From: Chlorops oryzae
Lineage: Eukaryota > Arthropoda > Insecta > Diptera > Chloropidae
DNA: 64,000 nt
Reading direction: 5' to 3'
Assembly: GCA_020466095.1 (NCBI GenBank)
Contig: CM035807.1
Coordinates: 113,723,286 to 113,787,285 of the forward strand
Part shown: in pieces, positions 31,321 through 43,400 of the stretch
How the letters are laid out: each line of letters starts with the position of its first letter
Position numbering within the stretch: the first letter of the stretch is position 1
Notes under the pieces: model-generated
Seen by the model: the letters and a program-made list of their open reading frames with translations, nothing else
Told to the model about the DNA's origin: nothing
Database searches by the model: none
Program-made: the position numbers and the translations under genes

Positions 31321-31386
31321 TAAAATGTGTTTATAAAAATGGAGAAAAACTTGTTTCTTCAAATCGATTTTTCATTTTTTCATTCT

Positions 31387-31651
31387 TTAAGGGCTCTACG
31401 CTCTAAAGCAGCAAGTAAATTTCTTATACCAAATACATGTAGAAAAAACAAAGAAGTACTTTGGCTTACTTTCGCTACTTGAACGCATACGCTAATTACA
31501 AGTAATCGGACTCACAGGGTTGCATTTAAGTCATAAATTTTCTATATTTCTGTCGACCTGTCATCGAAATTTCAACTCTGATTTCCTTTCTTCGAAAGAA
31601 TGAGCTCGTTACTTCCTTTCAATTTAAATTTAACAGCGTTGATCCCTTTAA
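31387..31651. mobile_element. TTAA-flanked MITE (GGGCTCTACGC family), copy 1
   Basis: Starts TTAAGGGCTCTACGCTC and ends AACAGCGTTGATCCCTTTAA, with TTAA at both borders. About 265 bp and inverse to the copy at 45222-45492 (TACTTTGGCTTACTTTCGCT, GTCGACCTGTCATCGAAATT). It lies inside the hAT remnant, so it inserted later. Confidence 0.8.
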
Positions 31652-31972
31652 CATATCGCACCCTTCCTACTAAATCGGCACAATTCAAAATTTCGCATTT
31701 CTCGACAATCATTCAATCCCTCTTGACTCTAAGGAGAAATAAAATTTTTTCTAAACTAATATTACTCTTAATCGACTGCTGGTTCATTCAATATAAGCGT
31801 TAATTCTCTATGTGTTGGGTTTTCTTACAGAAAAATTCAATCGTACATAAAAAATTGATTCAAAAAATTTTGAATTGTGCCGATTTATTGCAAGAGTGTG
31901 ATATAATTTTGGTACTTCTGATCAGCATTTTGGTACGGAAAAAAATAGAAGAGCGGCATCCCTGTTTGTGGC

Positions 31973-34317
31973 TGACAGCTAACGAAGTTGTGTGAAGCAA
32001 AAAAGCGGTAGCACAGAGCTGCAATTCCGTTATGGCCTCTGATGGCTCCTGATGGTTACACTGAAAATTATTTTTGGGAAAGAATAAAATAATGTTGAGC
32101 CTAGCGAGGTCATTAAACGGAGTTTTTGGGGACGAATAACAATAAGAAGATATAACATATCTTTTGGGGACAAAGAAATAAGGGAAATAAATTTAAAGTT
32201 ATAATGACTAAGCCACCAGCAGGTGTATCCTCTATCTTCTAACTTAAAACATCTTGAGTGACCTTTTAAGATCCTATTTTTCAATTGCCTTTATCCATTT
32301 TTTTTCCATTGAAACAGTTTCCAAATACCTATTTTGGAAATCCTTTTCCTATTCCAAGTTAGGGATGTCATAAAGTTGAGTCCGTCCACAAGGACCAGAA
32401 GTCGTTGTAGTAAATATAATAAGCCTATTAACTATTCCTGTATTTTCAATAAAAATATACGGTCGACTGTACAAAAATATTCAAGGGTAAATACCCAGAG
32501 TAGATGTATTAAATGGACCGGATTTCTAAGAAGCCTTTTCCTTCTTTTATTTTTACTCTTATGGGATATGTCCATATGTACAGTTACAATGTAACGAAAA
32601 TATAAAGATCTTCTTTGTGATATTTTTTCAGGTATTTGTCCATATAAACAGAAATGAAAAACCCATGAAAATAATTTTTTTTAGTATTAATCAAACAAAA
32701 ACAAGCTCTTTGCCATCAAAAACCAACTGATTAATGTCCATCAGTTCTTCTCTACAAGTACATACATACATATGTATGCATATATTACACATAAAAATAC
32801 GTTTGAAATTGAATCCTTAATTGCATAATTCGCGGAACTAACAAATATTCCTTAAGGCTTACCGTAAATGTTCAAGGTCTGTTGAATATTTTCCAAAAAA
32901 AAAAAAAAATTCATGGAAATTATTAAACTGAACTACCCTCTGTGGAATGCTACCTGAGAGGGTAAATGTCGCCCATATCGGATGTACTTTTCTTCCTGTT
33001 AAAACAAGCCATGTTTGCTGCCAACCTTACTCTATGAACACGCATATTCAGCTCACGGAGATGTTCATTTCGTTTAAAGGGAGAGCAACGAGGACGACAT
33101 TTTTTTTTTTCAAATATGTGCGTTATAATAGGCACTTTTCGATGAAACGCCCAATGGCGCAGAAATTTTTGCTACAGTACGTATTTTCGTACTTTTGAAT
33201 ATTTTGTTTTGTATGAATTACGAATGAGAGAAAGAGAGACCGAGCGATAGAGAACGGCAAGGTTATGAACAGGACTCACCAAATGTCTTCGTTCATCGTG
33301 GACATTTAATTTTTTGGTCAGAAAATTATATGAAATTATTGTAGGTAGCTTATAATAAAAAATACATATTTGTTATAAAACTTACTTTTTTGAAATTTGT
33401 ACAATTTTTAAGAATTTAAAAAAAAAAAAACATCGCGCACAATTTTAAAATTCTCGTTCGTTTTTAATAGAAACGAACAAACAAATAGGGTGTTCCGTAG
33501 CTGAGTGCTTTCCTCTATAGGGTTGATAGAGCAGGTCATTGTGAACAAAAAATCGTATGGAGGGGGGGTCCAAAATGCACCCCTGAAGAGTTATAAGGGA
33601 ACGAAAGAAATTTGCAGTTGTTTCATAAAAAAAATTTTCACGCCTAAACGTTTAAATCCAAGATAAAAGTTTTAATGCAATTCGACAGAGAATTGTCAGA
33701 CCTTTCTAGGCGTATAAAATAGTCTTGTACTTTATTGCAGCTTCAAGGGTATTTGAGCCTTCAAAGTCAAAATTTTAAAATTTTTAAAACATTTTTTTGA
33801 CTTTGAGAGCCATTTTGGTATGAAAAAGGTCCTATTAACACCCAAATTTTTTAGTTTATTCAAAATGCTGGATCAATTTCCTTTAATTTGGTACCCCATA
33901 TGTCTAATAAATTTTTTGAAAATAAGATGAGAAAATTAAATATCTAAAAAAGTACCTATAACGTAGAGCTATTAAAATGCAAAATTTTATCGAAAATACT
34001 CAACATTCGAAAACACATGCAATTCTTTGACGAGAACAGGAATGTTTTTAATTAAGTAGTTCAAGTTTTCGAGAGTTCACTGCAATATGTGTTTTCCATG
34101 AGGGATGAATTGTATTAAATGGCGGGTCAGTCAAAACAAATGTTTTGAAAAAATTTTGTCCGTAGAGAATGACGTGAACAGAAAAGAGACGGTTGCTTCT
34201 TAAAAGCCTGGCTAACAATCTGTGCTTCTCTTTTTGTTCCGTGTATTCATATTGTACATATGGTATATGTTTTCCAAACATTTTCCATATATGTGACCCT
34301 GAACAAGGTCTGTTATA
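31973..34317. other. Non-coding, no gene recognised
   Basis: The first bases continue the original host sequence after the hAT insertion. Beyond that there is A+T-rich DNA with small chance frames, a 14-nt A run near 32900 and no recognised transposon ends. Confidence 0.35.
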
Positions 34318-34319
34318 AT

Positions 34320-34437
34320 AGGTCTGTTTGCGTACTGTACGAAACTGCCCAAAACTGCCCACTTTTTTGAAAAATGTATGAAAATTGGACAAAATTGGGC
34401 TGTTTTGGGCAGTTTCGTGCAGTACGCGAACAGACCT
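34320..34437. mobile_element. Short foldback MITE (AGGTCTGTT ends)
   Basis: AGGTCTGTTTGCGTACTGTA at the left is inverse to GCAGTACGCGAACAGACCT at the right. The arms continue as CGAAACTGCCCAAAAC, about 40 bp each around a 40-bp loop. The long minus-strand frame across it is the hairpin read through. Confidence 0.75.
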
Positions 34438-34603
34438 AATACTCTGCACATTAAATTTGCAAAGCAAAAGGTTTAAAATTTTAATATTCTTTAATTTTTG
34501 TTTCAGCATTGACCAAACCCTAGTCTTATCTTTCGAAAATACTGTCGATTTCATTTTTTTTTCAGCAATTCCCACGCGAAAATTCAAAATTTTTTAAACT
34601 AGA

Positions 34604-35346
34604 TTAAGGGGACCTTCTGGTCTAGAGCACGAAAATTTAGGGTATTTTCATGATTTTTTTTTTGGTATTAAGCCAAATAAAAAACGGTTTTCTAAGTATG
34701 CAGGCTTATTATATTCTTTATTGACAAAAACTAAAAAATGTTGTTGTAATTTTTTTTTTTTTTTTGGTATTTTAAAAATGGCGTTGAAGTGGACCCTCTT
34801 TGAAAAAGTACCTCCGTGGTGTGAAAGATTTTGGCAGTTCTGGTAATCGAAAAAAAAAAAACAAAAATATGTTATTAATCAGAATGAATGCGGCTATGGC
34901 AGGAACTAGAATAAAAAAAAATTTTTTTTAATTGACAAAATGGCGCAATTTTTTATTTCAACCATCAAAAACTCCCCTTTTTTTGACCATTTTTTTGATG
35001 AAAAAATATGAAGTTCTTGAAATAAAAATTCGATTCTAGTTCGGGCCATAGCCATTGATGTTATGAATAAATATTTAAAATTCCAGACAAATCGGTTGGA
35101 TGGTTTTTTTGTTTTCCTTCACATCAGGTCAAAAAAAGTAGTTTTGAGATAAACGCGTTCAAAGTTGCTTTGATCAAGCGCGCTGCCTGCTGTCTCCACC
35201 TTCTAAAAAGGCTGTAGCAAAACAAATATTGTCAATATCTTCACGAAACTTTGCCAGCATATTCTTAAAAGTCTATTCTTCCGAAATATTAATATATAAA
35301 AAAAAAATCAATTTTCAAAAAATTCTAGACCAGAAGGTCCCCTTAA
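34604..35346. mobile_element. 743-bp TTAA-flanked TIR element (GGGGACCTTCTGGTCT ends)
   Basis: TTAAGGGGACCTTCTGGTCT plus AGA at the left is perfectly inverse to the right end, 23 bp including the TTAA. The interior is A+T-rich without a transposase frame. TTAA borders suggest a piggyBac- or Kolobok-type helper. Confidence 0.85.
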
Positions 35347-38034
35347 TTATTTAGAAACTTTAATGTCTCAGAAGTACGAAAACTTGTGGAACTCAGTGTT
35401 AAACTCTCCTTATCAAAAAAAAAAATGTTGTTCCACTTTCGGCAGACAAAAATTGATGATTGCATATTGTATCATACATATGTATGCAGAAACACGAGAA
35501 TGGTCTGCATCGATTTGCTAATTCTTCTCAAAAGTTCAAAAATTTCTTCTCTAAAGCCAATAAAAGAATTCAAAAACAATATCGTACATTCATTCGTACA
35601 TACATGCATTAAAGAAACTCTTTTACATCTGCTCAAAGCGTTGAAGCTTTTCTGAGCATTTGATACATGTGTAGCCACCCAATAAATAAAGTGCACACAC
35701 AAATTTTCTCAACAGTTCTCTCCCAACGCTGCGACGAACAACTTATTGTGAAAGCGACCAATCCGTATATCATCAGCATATCGTATCGGATAGATAGATA
35801 CCTACGCCACACGACGTAACGACCAAGAATGTTATACAACGTTCGGACAGATGTTGTTGTTCCAACGAGAAAGACGAGCAAACAAAAAGAGTCACCCTCC
35901 CGGCTTTTGTGGAAGGCGATGAAGAAACGAGGCTGCTGGTGCTGCCGCTGCTGCTCATGGCCAGAGCCGGGCGCTGTCGAGTAGTAGTATGCCCTGTATA
36001 AAAAGGGATAAAAATTCGAAATTCGTAAACGGTACAAATTAAGAACCATACACTCTATGGCACGCACGTTAAAACACGTATTTCAATTTTTGTGTGGTGC
36101 ATTCTGCATGGAAACATATTGACATACATATGTACGATATGTATGTACATACAAAAATGTGTATCTCGTTGTCCGTTTGTGTATGTGAATTGTTACAACA
36201 TTCAGCACAAGGCTCGTCGCCGGGTCGGATATAACCCTGTCTCAGACACACGTATTGGGGCTAAATAATACGAAGGTACCTCTAATAACAACCCTCGGAT
36301 ACAGATAATATGGCATTTTGTTAGGGCTTTTATTTTCATATATGTACTATGGATTTTTTTTTCGCAATAAGCTCTTTTGAATGATCGGATAATTAGATTG
36401 AAACTTCCACTGTATGAGGAACAATTAATTGTCCTTCGTTCGACATTCAAAGAAAATTATATTTTTAATATGAGATAGGATGTTTTTCCAATAATTTCTA
36501 GAGATTTCTTACCATTTCAGGTGCCCCTTTCTGTACATTTCGATATAGTTTCTTCAGGTTTTACTGTTGTATTCTACATAGATATGAATGGATGATGTGA
36601 GAATGGAGAATGTGTCATCGAAAATAGTGGATCCTGGCATCAGTCGAGATATGTAGGGTACAAAACGGAAGAAAATATTGTGGTTCTCGGGGGTCTATTG
36701 TCAAGTAGAGTACTGGCAAGTTTTCTGATATCGATTACCTTCAACTAACAAATAAATTTTTTTGCTTTTAGTGGTCAAAATATATCCATAAAAAAAGGAT
36801 CGACTTAAAATGATGATGTGAGATGGGTTCTTCAAAGGAAAATTCAAATGAAATCCTGCTTCACATGAACATGGGAGAACAAAGATTTGATCATGAATAG
36901 ATAGAGGGAAATTTTATTTCTAGGAGATTTCTCTATTTAAAGTGGATAGTGCCCAGTCTATTCAGAGAATACTTGTTCTATATTATTGATAAATTTCTTC
37001 TATTTCTTTCTTCCGTATAACGAAAATATTTCCATATCTCGAAAACCATAATGTATTTTATTTTATATAGATATGTACATAGCTTTCCTTTGTTCTCTTC
37101 ATAATTTGTTTCTTTATATTTCTTTCTTTCTTTCTTTAAATAATAAACAATCTTTCCGAGTGAGCTGCAACATTTTATGCGATGCGAATTTCTGTTTTTC
37201 GAATTAAAAACTCTGAACTCTTATCAACTGTAGCTCTTCGAGTTAATCACAATTTCAAAAATGTGGTTATATTCGCATACACCTATATTTTCATATACCT
37301 ACCTATAGCAAGGTTTTTTTTTTATTGGCTTAATAGCTCGGCATTTTAACTTAACTTCGACTGATACGACTGAAAGTAAAAACGAACTCCAATAGTGCCG
37401 ACCGCCGACCCATTCTATGTTCCCCAATCTTATCTATTGCAAGCACAAATACAAACGATTAAAATATACATACAGCGATTAGAAGAGCAAGTATGTATGT
37501 ATGTATGTCGATAATCATATTCAAATCATACTGAAAGCAGCGGCGTTGACAACAATAACGTCATCCTGTACCACCTGCACGACAATCACGGGCCTTCTCG
37601 GAGACCGTCGCGCGATGATTACAGGTGTAGATATACGAATGATCATAAGTAGGTATTTAAATTTTAGAAATCGCCTTCGTTTTCGAAGATTTTATATTCT
37701 AGCGATGTTAATTTTTTCAATAAAATTTACGAAGAAATATTTTTAACGAAAATCGGCGGAAAAAACACAAAAATAGCAATAATAAGTAGAACAAGATTGT
37801 CTGTCGTGCCATTGTCATTTGGTTCTGGTCTTTAGTCTCTCTCTACACCAAATCTTTTTCACATAAGGGGGTGAAGGGGAAGGAAACTTGTCAGTTTTCT
37901 ATTCTATATCCGAACCAAGCTAAACGAAATGGTCGTTCCAAAGTCCCGCTTCTGTATGTAAAGGGTGACTTTTTTATGAGTACACAAATTTTTGTTCCCC
38001 TTCGAGATGAAGAAACGATGCTTCGATAGTGACG
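35347..38034. other. Non-coding, no gene recognised
   Basis: No conserved frame. ACATACATATGTACG-like words near 36120-36155 and a GTATGTATGTATGT run at 37490 are simple repeats. Confidence 0.35.
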
Positions 38035-38131
38035 TTTTACATTAGGCCAACTATTGTAGAGAAACTACCCCTCCGCGCTTCGTCTCGCCGATAAACCAAA
38101 AAATTGTCGGCAATAGTTGCCTAATGTAAAA
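38035..38131. mobile_element. 97-bp MITE (TTTTACATTAGGC ends)
   Basis: TTTTACATTAGGCCAACTAT at the left is inverse to AATAGTTGCCTAATGTAAAA at the right, with one extra C. A small foldback element without coding content. Confidence 0.65.
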
Positions 38132-38176
38132 GGCCACATAGTATTTTTATTTGGATAAAGAGGGACAAATATGTAT

Positions 38177-38181
38177 AAGAG

Positions 38182-38236
<55 letters not shown>

Positions 38237-38261
38237 GAGAGAGAGAGAGAGAGAGAAGAGA

Positions 38262-38336
<75 letters not shown>
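38177..38336 (+). repeat. (GA)n microsatellite
   Basis: About 160 bp of near-pure GAGA with occasional GAA or GGA. The Arg/Glu frame on + and Ser/Leu frame on - are repeat translations. Confidence 0.95.
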
Positions 38337-38542
38337 GTCAACAGCATGTTACCTGATGGTGTTGCCGGAAAATCATTTCTTAATTTAAAAGAGAGACTTG
38401 GTTGGTTGATTGAAGTGGCTGCCACTTAGGCCGTTAATCGGCCCATTGTGATACCAAGGAGGTTTTCTTGTGTTTGTGTGAGTGTATGTCTTTTTATGCG
38501 ATTTTTGAAAAACCAGTGCTAGGCTTGGAACATTACACTCCG

Positions 38543-38602
38543 TTTCGCCTGTGCCGGGAATCGAACCTCGGACGCATCCCCTACGCTATCCCAGAGCCAC
38601 TA
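38543..38602 (-). repeat. tRNA-derived SINE-like fragment
   Basis: On the minus strand: GTGGCTCTGGGATAGCG (A-box-like), then GGTTCGATTCCCGGC (good B box) and ACAGGCG. The spacing between the boxes is about ten bases too short for a tRNA, so the anticodon arm is deleted. Not a functional tRNA. Confidence 0.45.
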
Positions 38603-39029
38603 AAACGAGACTTGCAAATAAACATTTTACGATGCAATGATAATGACTGAACGGCTCCGATTATTCCAAAATTTATTTCGAGTTCAATATTATTCAATTT
38701 CTTATCAATTTTTTTTTTATGTTAAAAAACTGCCTGGTCATAAAAAAAAAGAACTACACTCAAAAAGAGACACCCTCTATATTGCGAAATCATTTCTTTA
38801 AGCGTTCCACACACGACAGCGTTGAATGAGTAAGCAATCTCATTGTAAAAGTCCTTGAATGTCTTTAAAAATGATGAAGATTTTGAGTGATGAGTCAGTA
38901 AGTCTTAGAACTTCAAGAAATGAAATCATCAATTTTCATTTTTCGATATTTAATTGAAATACGAGTATTAATTAATAGTTCAAAAGAAAAATATATTTAA
39001 AGAAATACCTATATATTTCTTTATATCTA

Positions 39030-39170
39030 TACAGTCGAAACTTTCTATAAAGAACTCTTCTATAAGAATCTTTTCAAGGCATTTTCGCCAACATTTTTAG
39101 TGTCTTTTTTCTCCCCTTAAAACGAATTCTCTCTATAACGAATAAAGGGACTCGTTTCTTCGAAGAATGT
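39030..39170 (+). repeat. Fragment of pogo/mariner-like MITE (TA-CAGTCGAAACT)
   Basis: TATACAGTCGAAACTTTCTA starts it, and AACGAATTCTCTCTATAACG follows. Same family as 44860-45180; the right terminus is missing. Confidence 0.5.
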
Positions 39171-40218
39171 GACAGTATTTTTGTCTAAGAAAGCAACAAA
39201 AATCTCAATGCATGAAAATGGCGTTTTCAATTGAACAATTTCTGATGCCTTTTACGCGATAAATGATCGACAGAATATTATTGAAAAAAAAAATTATAAT
39301 CAATAATATTTCAACAGAAACATATAAAACTTAATAGCACATTAATTAAATCCAGGCCTCATTCATTAAAAACAAACAATAACAAGTGTATGTACTGCTT
39401 TATTTCACCACCACCGTGTAACAGTGAATGATTCAATTTTCAAATTTAACGACTACGCTTGCCGCACAGACTGTACTCATGAAACCCAAGCAACATTTGT
39501 ATGAAAATACTCAGGAAACCCTCTGTTTGCATCAAATTCTAAATTCAATTTTATTCAAAATTAATAATTAAGGAGTCGAAATTGTTAAGAATTTTTTTCT
39601 CTATCGAATGGTATATTTATCTATTCGATGCAAATAAGAAATTATTAGATATTTTGAAAAGAATTTTTTTATCGAAACCAAATCGAAAGAGAGCAATGCG
39701 AAATGAGCGAGCCAAGAGATGACGGTGATAGCGAGCGAGGGAGAGCAGTCGTTTTCAAACCCATTTGCGGGTAAGTTCGTTCTAACATTTTAGGGATTTT
39801 TGCGAAAGGTTTTATAAAGGGATTTTGAAAAATAGTTTTTATTTAAATTATAAATAACACACATGCTTGACTTGGAAGTTCTACTATCGAAATAATACGA
39901 ATATTTGAGGACATTTTCGCCAAAAGCAGCATCGAGTACTCTTGGAGCTTTGTTTTTTTTTTTTTTTTTTTTTCATGAATAACATTTAACAAAACGAGAT
40001 GCATACACTGTTGCTCTCACATTTACGCATACACAATTAACACAACGCTGCCGGCTTCAAGTTAGTTCGACAGAGAGAGAGCGAGAAAATTTGTGCCACT
40101 CTCTCTCTCTCTCGAGGCGAAGACGACAACGACAACGACAACGACGGCGGCAGCGGTTAAAACTAAAGTTCATATAAAAATTCATTTCATTCTAGAATAC
40201 ACATTGGAATCGAACGGT
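39171..40218. other. Non-coding region upstream of the Df31-like gene
   Basis: Holds a 22-nt T run near 39950-39973 and short GAGAGA/CTCTCT runs at 40070-40110, which could be GAGA-factor sites in the upstream region. No separate gene seen. Confidence 0.4.
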
Positions 40219-40223
40219 TCAGT
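40219..40223 (+). promoter_or_regulatory. TCAGT initiator upstream of the Df31-like gene
   Basis: GGTTCAGTTC at 40217-40226 fits the arthropod initiator. It lies about 206 bp upstream of the start codon, after GAGA/CTCT runs and a GACAAC repeat. No TATA box is seen at the right distance, so this is one of several possible start sites. Confidence 0.35.
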
Positions 40224-40426
40224 TCTCGGTCGAACAAGCGCAAGTGTAAAGTCTCGTCCAAAAGGAAATTAATCGAGAAGCAAAAAGAAAAAGCAAAAAC
40301 AAGTTAATTTGTGTAATAATTATTACAAATATCCACGTGTGGTTGCGTAATAAAAGCGAGATTCGCATAGAAATTTGAAGGTTTTTTTTTTGAAGAAGAA
40401 AAAAAGAAAAGAAAAGCACACACATA

Positions 40427-43400
40427 ATGTCAGCCGCTACAGAACAAAATAATGGAGATGTTGCCGTTGAGAAAGTTGCCGCCGCCGCAGCCGATGCTGC
40501 TGATGCCGCGGCATCGGTGAAGGAGGACCTCAAAAAACCTGCAGTCGAAGGAGCAGCAGCAGCAGCAGCAGCGGCCAACGACAATGGAACAGCATCAAAG
40601 GAAGCTGGCGTGGATAAGGAGGACGATGCAGCCAACGATGCCGCCACGCCTGTTAAGGAACAAGCGAAAGGCACAAAGCGACCGGCCGATGTAAGTACAC
40701 AGCGTGTGAGTGTAATGTAGTGTGTGTGCAAGAGAGAGAGAGAGAGAGTGAGAGTGTGCGACGGGGGGAGAACGCTCTAAAGACGTTTTTGTTTTTTAAT
40801 GATTCATTGAATTTTATTTGCAATATTAGATGTAAATAATGAATATTTTCTTTTGTTTAAATTGCGCGCAGAGAATTCCAATTCCATTGAGAGATAGATT
40901 GATGGACGACGTCTCTCGTCTTGTCTGTCTCTTTCGCGCGCGCGTTAATTCTCTGGTCTACGGTCTTTGCTTTCATCTTCTTTCCGTAACAGAGGCCATC
41001 GTCATAGCTACAGAGACAAGCTATTTTTATGTTAAACGAGAATCAAAAGCACACAAATTATTATTTGATAACGCTACTTTGTTTTTCCATTCACTCAGGA
41101 AAACGAGGAGATTGAATGAGAGTAATGGGAGAGGTTCACGAATGAGCAGAAAACGAAGAAGAAGGCGGAGAAGAAAAAGGAGTAATTGATCAATATTATG
41201 AGCTTTACAACATTTTCGATATTGTGTATAGAGTGTGGCGCGTAGGTGTAATTTTGCTGGACATACAACAAAGCCAGCACGGACACAGGGAGGGGGAGGG
41301 TACATTTCACACAACTTTCCAAGCATGCATATAATTGCATGCGTTTTAATTGAAGAAGGCAAAGCACATACATATGTATGCAGAGGAGGCTCTCATCACA
41401 CCTTGTGTCTGCTTTCCGAAGTGGTTCTACTTTTAGATTAGATCCATTAGACTCCTCTCTGACTGAATTGCTTCTCCTATCGTTCAAAACTACTTCACTT
41501 CACCAGACAAACCATGCGCCGGCCGGTAATTTCAGTACAGCACCTTTTAGTGATTCTCTGTCTCTTTCTCACGTTGCATTTAGTGCTTGCAGTACTATTG
41601 AGAAGGTTTTTCAATAGGCGCGTAGATTAGTAAATATTCCTTTCGGAAGTCTAAAAAGCGGGAGGGAATAATGTTCTCTTGTTATTCCCCCTGAAAATAT
41701 TTTGTATCAAAATGCTTTTTAAAATTTGTAAAATAATTTTTGAAACAATTACGCATTTGCAGCGGTCAACCGCGTGCGAATTACTTTTATTTATTTACTT
41801 TTTTTTTTTTTTCATGCCAATTATCTTGTTTTTGTAATTTAGAGCAAAAAAAATTTCAAAGTAAAAACACGTAGGCTTCGACAAATACAATCGATTATCG
41901 TTTGGAATTTCGATATATATATATTTGTTTCTTTCTCTCATTCTCTCGATTAGCGCGCTTATTGTGCTTTTTGTTCTCTTCTACTTCGCATCTTTTTCCG
42001 AACACGCTATCTACTTCAATTGTATATAAGTCAAAGCGGCTATGTGTGTACATATGTGTATGGCGCAGACACTTCTGGCGGTACACACGCATTCTCGTTC
42101 ACGTTGCTTTGACTTATATACGGATATGTGTGAACGCGAGTATGTACGTACGTACATAGATGAGAATGGGTATATAAAATGCAATGAAAAAGATGCGAAG
42201 TGGAAGTGCAATAAACACGCGAGAGAGTTGGCTTCTTCTATGTATGGAATATGGAATGAGAAAAAAAAAAGCAGAAAATGCATCTGTTTTTATTAATAAA
42301 GGCCAATGGGAGAGCGAAGGAGAGAGAGAGCAAATAATATTTAATTATTTTACATTGACAGCTCTATGAATTCATTATTACTGAGAGAATTTGAAAACTG
42401 GCAACTGTTTAATTAATATCAGATATTCTTTTTTTCTTTTTAAATCGATTATATTAAATTAGAGATGAGAAAAACAATCAATGAATATTGAGGGGGTTTT
42501 ATATTCTTTCAACTTTTTTTTTTAAATAAAATTATTTCTAATATTCCTATGTATATCTGAATAGATTGTAATGTACACCTAAGTCTGTTTTTACACGGTC
42601 TTTTTTTACACGGTTTTGATATAACACGGTTTGAAAATTGAATATTTTTAATTTTTTTACACGATTTTATTCCATTTAGCACGATTTGAAATTTTATGTA
42701 CTTAAATTTTTTTTGTCAAATTTAATTTTTGCGAAGTATGTTCATATCACAAAAAAGTATTTATGAAAGAAAAAAGTCTGAAACCATCGACAAATCACCC
42801 ATTTTTGTATACGATCAATGTCTTTTTTTACACGGCTTCTTCTGGAACCAATCTACCTTGTAAAAACAGACTTAGGTGTATTAAAATAAAATTATTTCCT
42901 AATGCAAGATCTAATGTACTTATGTATATCTGAATAGATTGTGACAGAGACAAAGGAGATTCATAGTTTTATATTCCTTAATTTAATTTTTTTTTTTTTA
43001 TCTATTTAAAGTCTAATGAGATTGTTTTTATTAAATAGAAAAATTTTCCTTTGTTCGATTTCTTTGTTCCCATTCATCTCTTAATATTCAAAATTCACAA
43101 TTATAATCACCATATAGAGAATTTATACGAACACAAAGCTCTATCGTTCGATCTGTTCCCATTCAGTTCGAAGCATTCGAAGCATTAATCAATAAAAATT
43201 TCTATGTAGGAATTATTTTCTCGCACTCGTGTTGTTTGGGTTGAATTTTTTTCATAAGTATTTCTCTCGTGCTATTGCCTTTTTTTTTTTTTTTGTGTGT
43301 TTTTTCTGAGATAACTTTGCGCCTTTTTCGTGAATAGCATGAATAGCGCAGCAGCATGTGGTGGTGGCAGCAACCGCAGAAGCAGAGGAAATAGAAGCAG

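Larger units (their letters stand above)
30244..31964. mobile_element. hAT transposon remnant with perfect 8-bp target duplication
   Basis: CAGGGATGCC at 30244 and GGCATCCCTG ending at 31964 are exact inverse hAT-type ends. TTTGTGGC occurs directly on both sides (30236-30243 and 31965-31972). Inside, 31235-31320 encodes a hAT C-terminal dimerisation-like string (LLTLSHSSAAAERKFSSLNF, IKTDIRKN), so it derives from an autonomous element that has lost most of its transposase. TTGGTAC words lie near both ends. A TTAA element and a probable second TIR element are inserted in it. Confidence 0.88.

Noticed and set aside
34048..34587. 179-residue minus-strand frame
   Set aside because: It spans the AGGTCTGTT foldback MITE and has no recognisable domain.
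38147..38429. Arg/Glu and Ser/Leu open frames
   Set aside because: They are the two strands of a (GA)n microsatellite.
40219..40731. 170-residue minus-strand frame
   Set aside because: Antisense to the Ala-rich first exon of the Df31-like gene, where GCN codons remove stops on the other strand.
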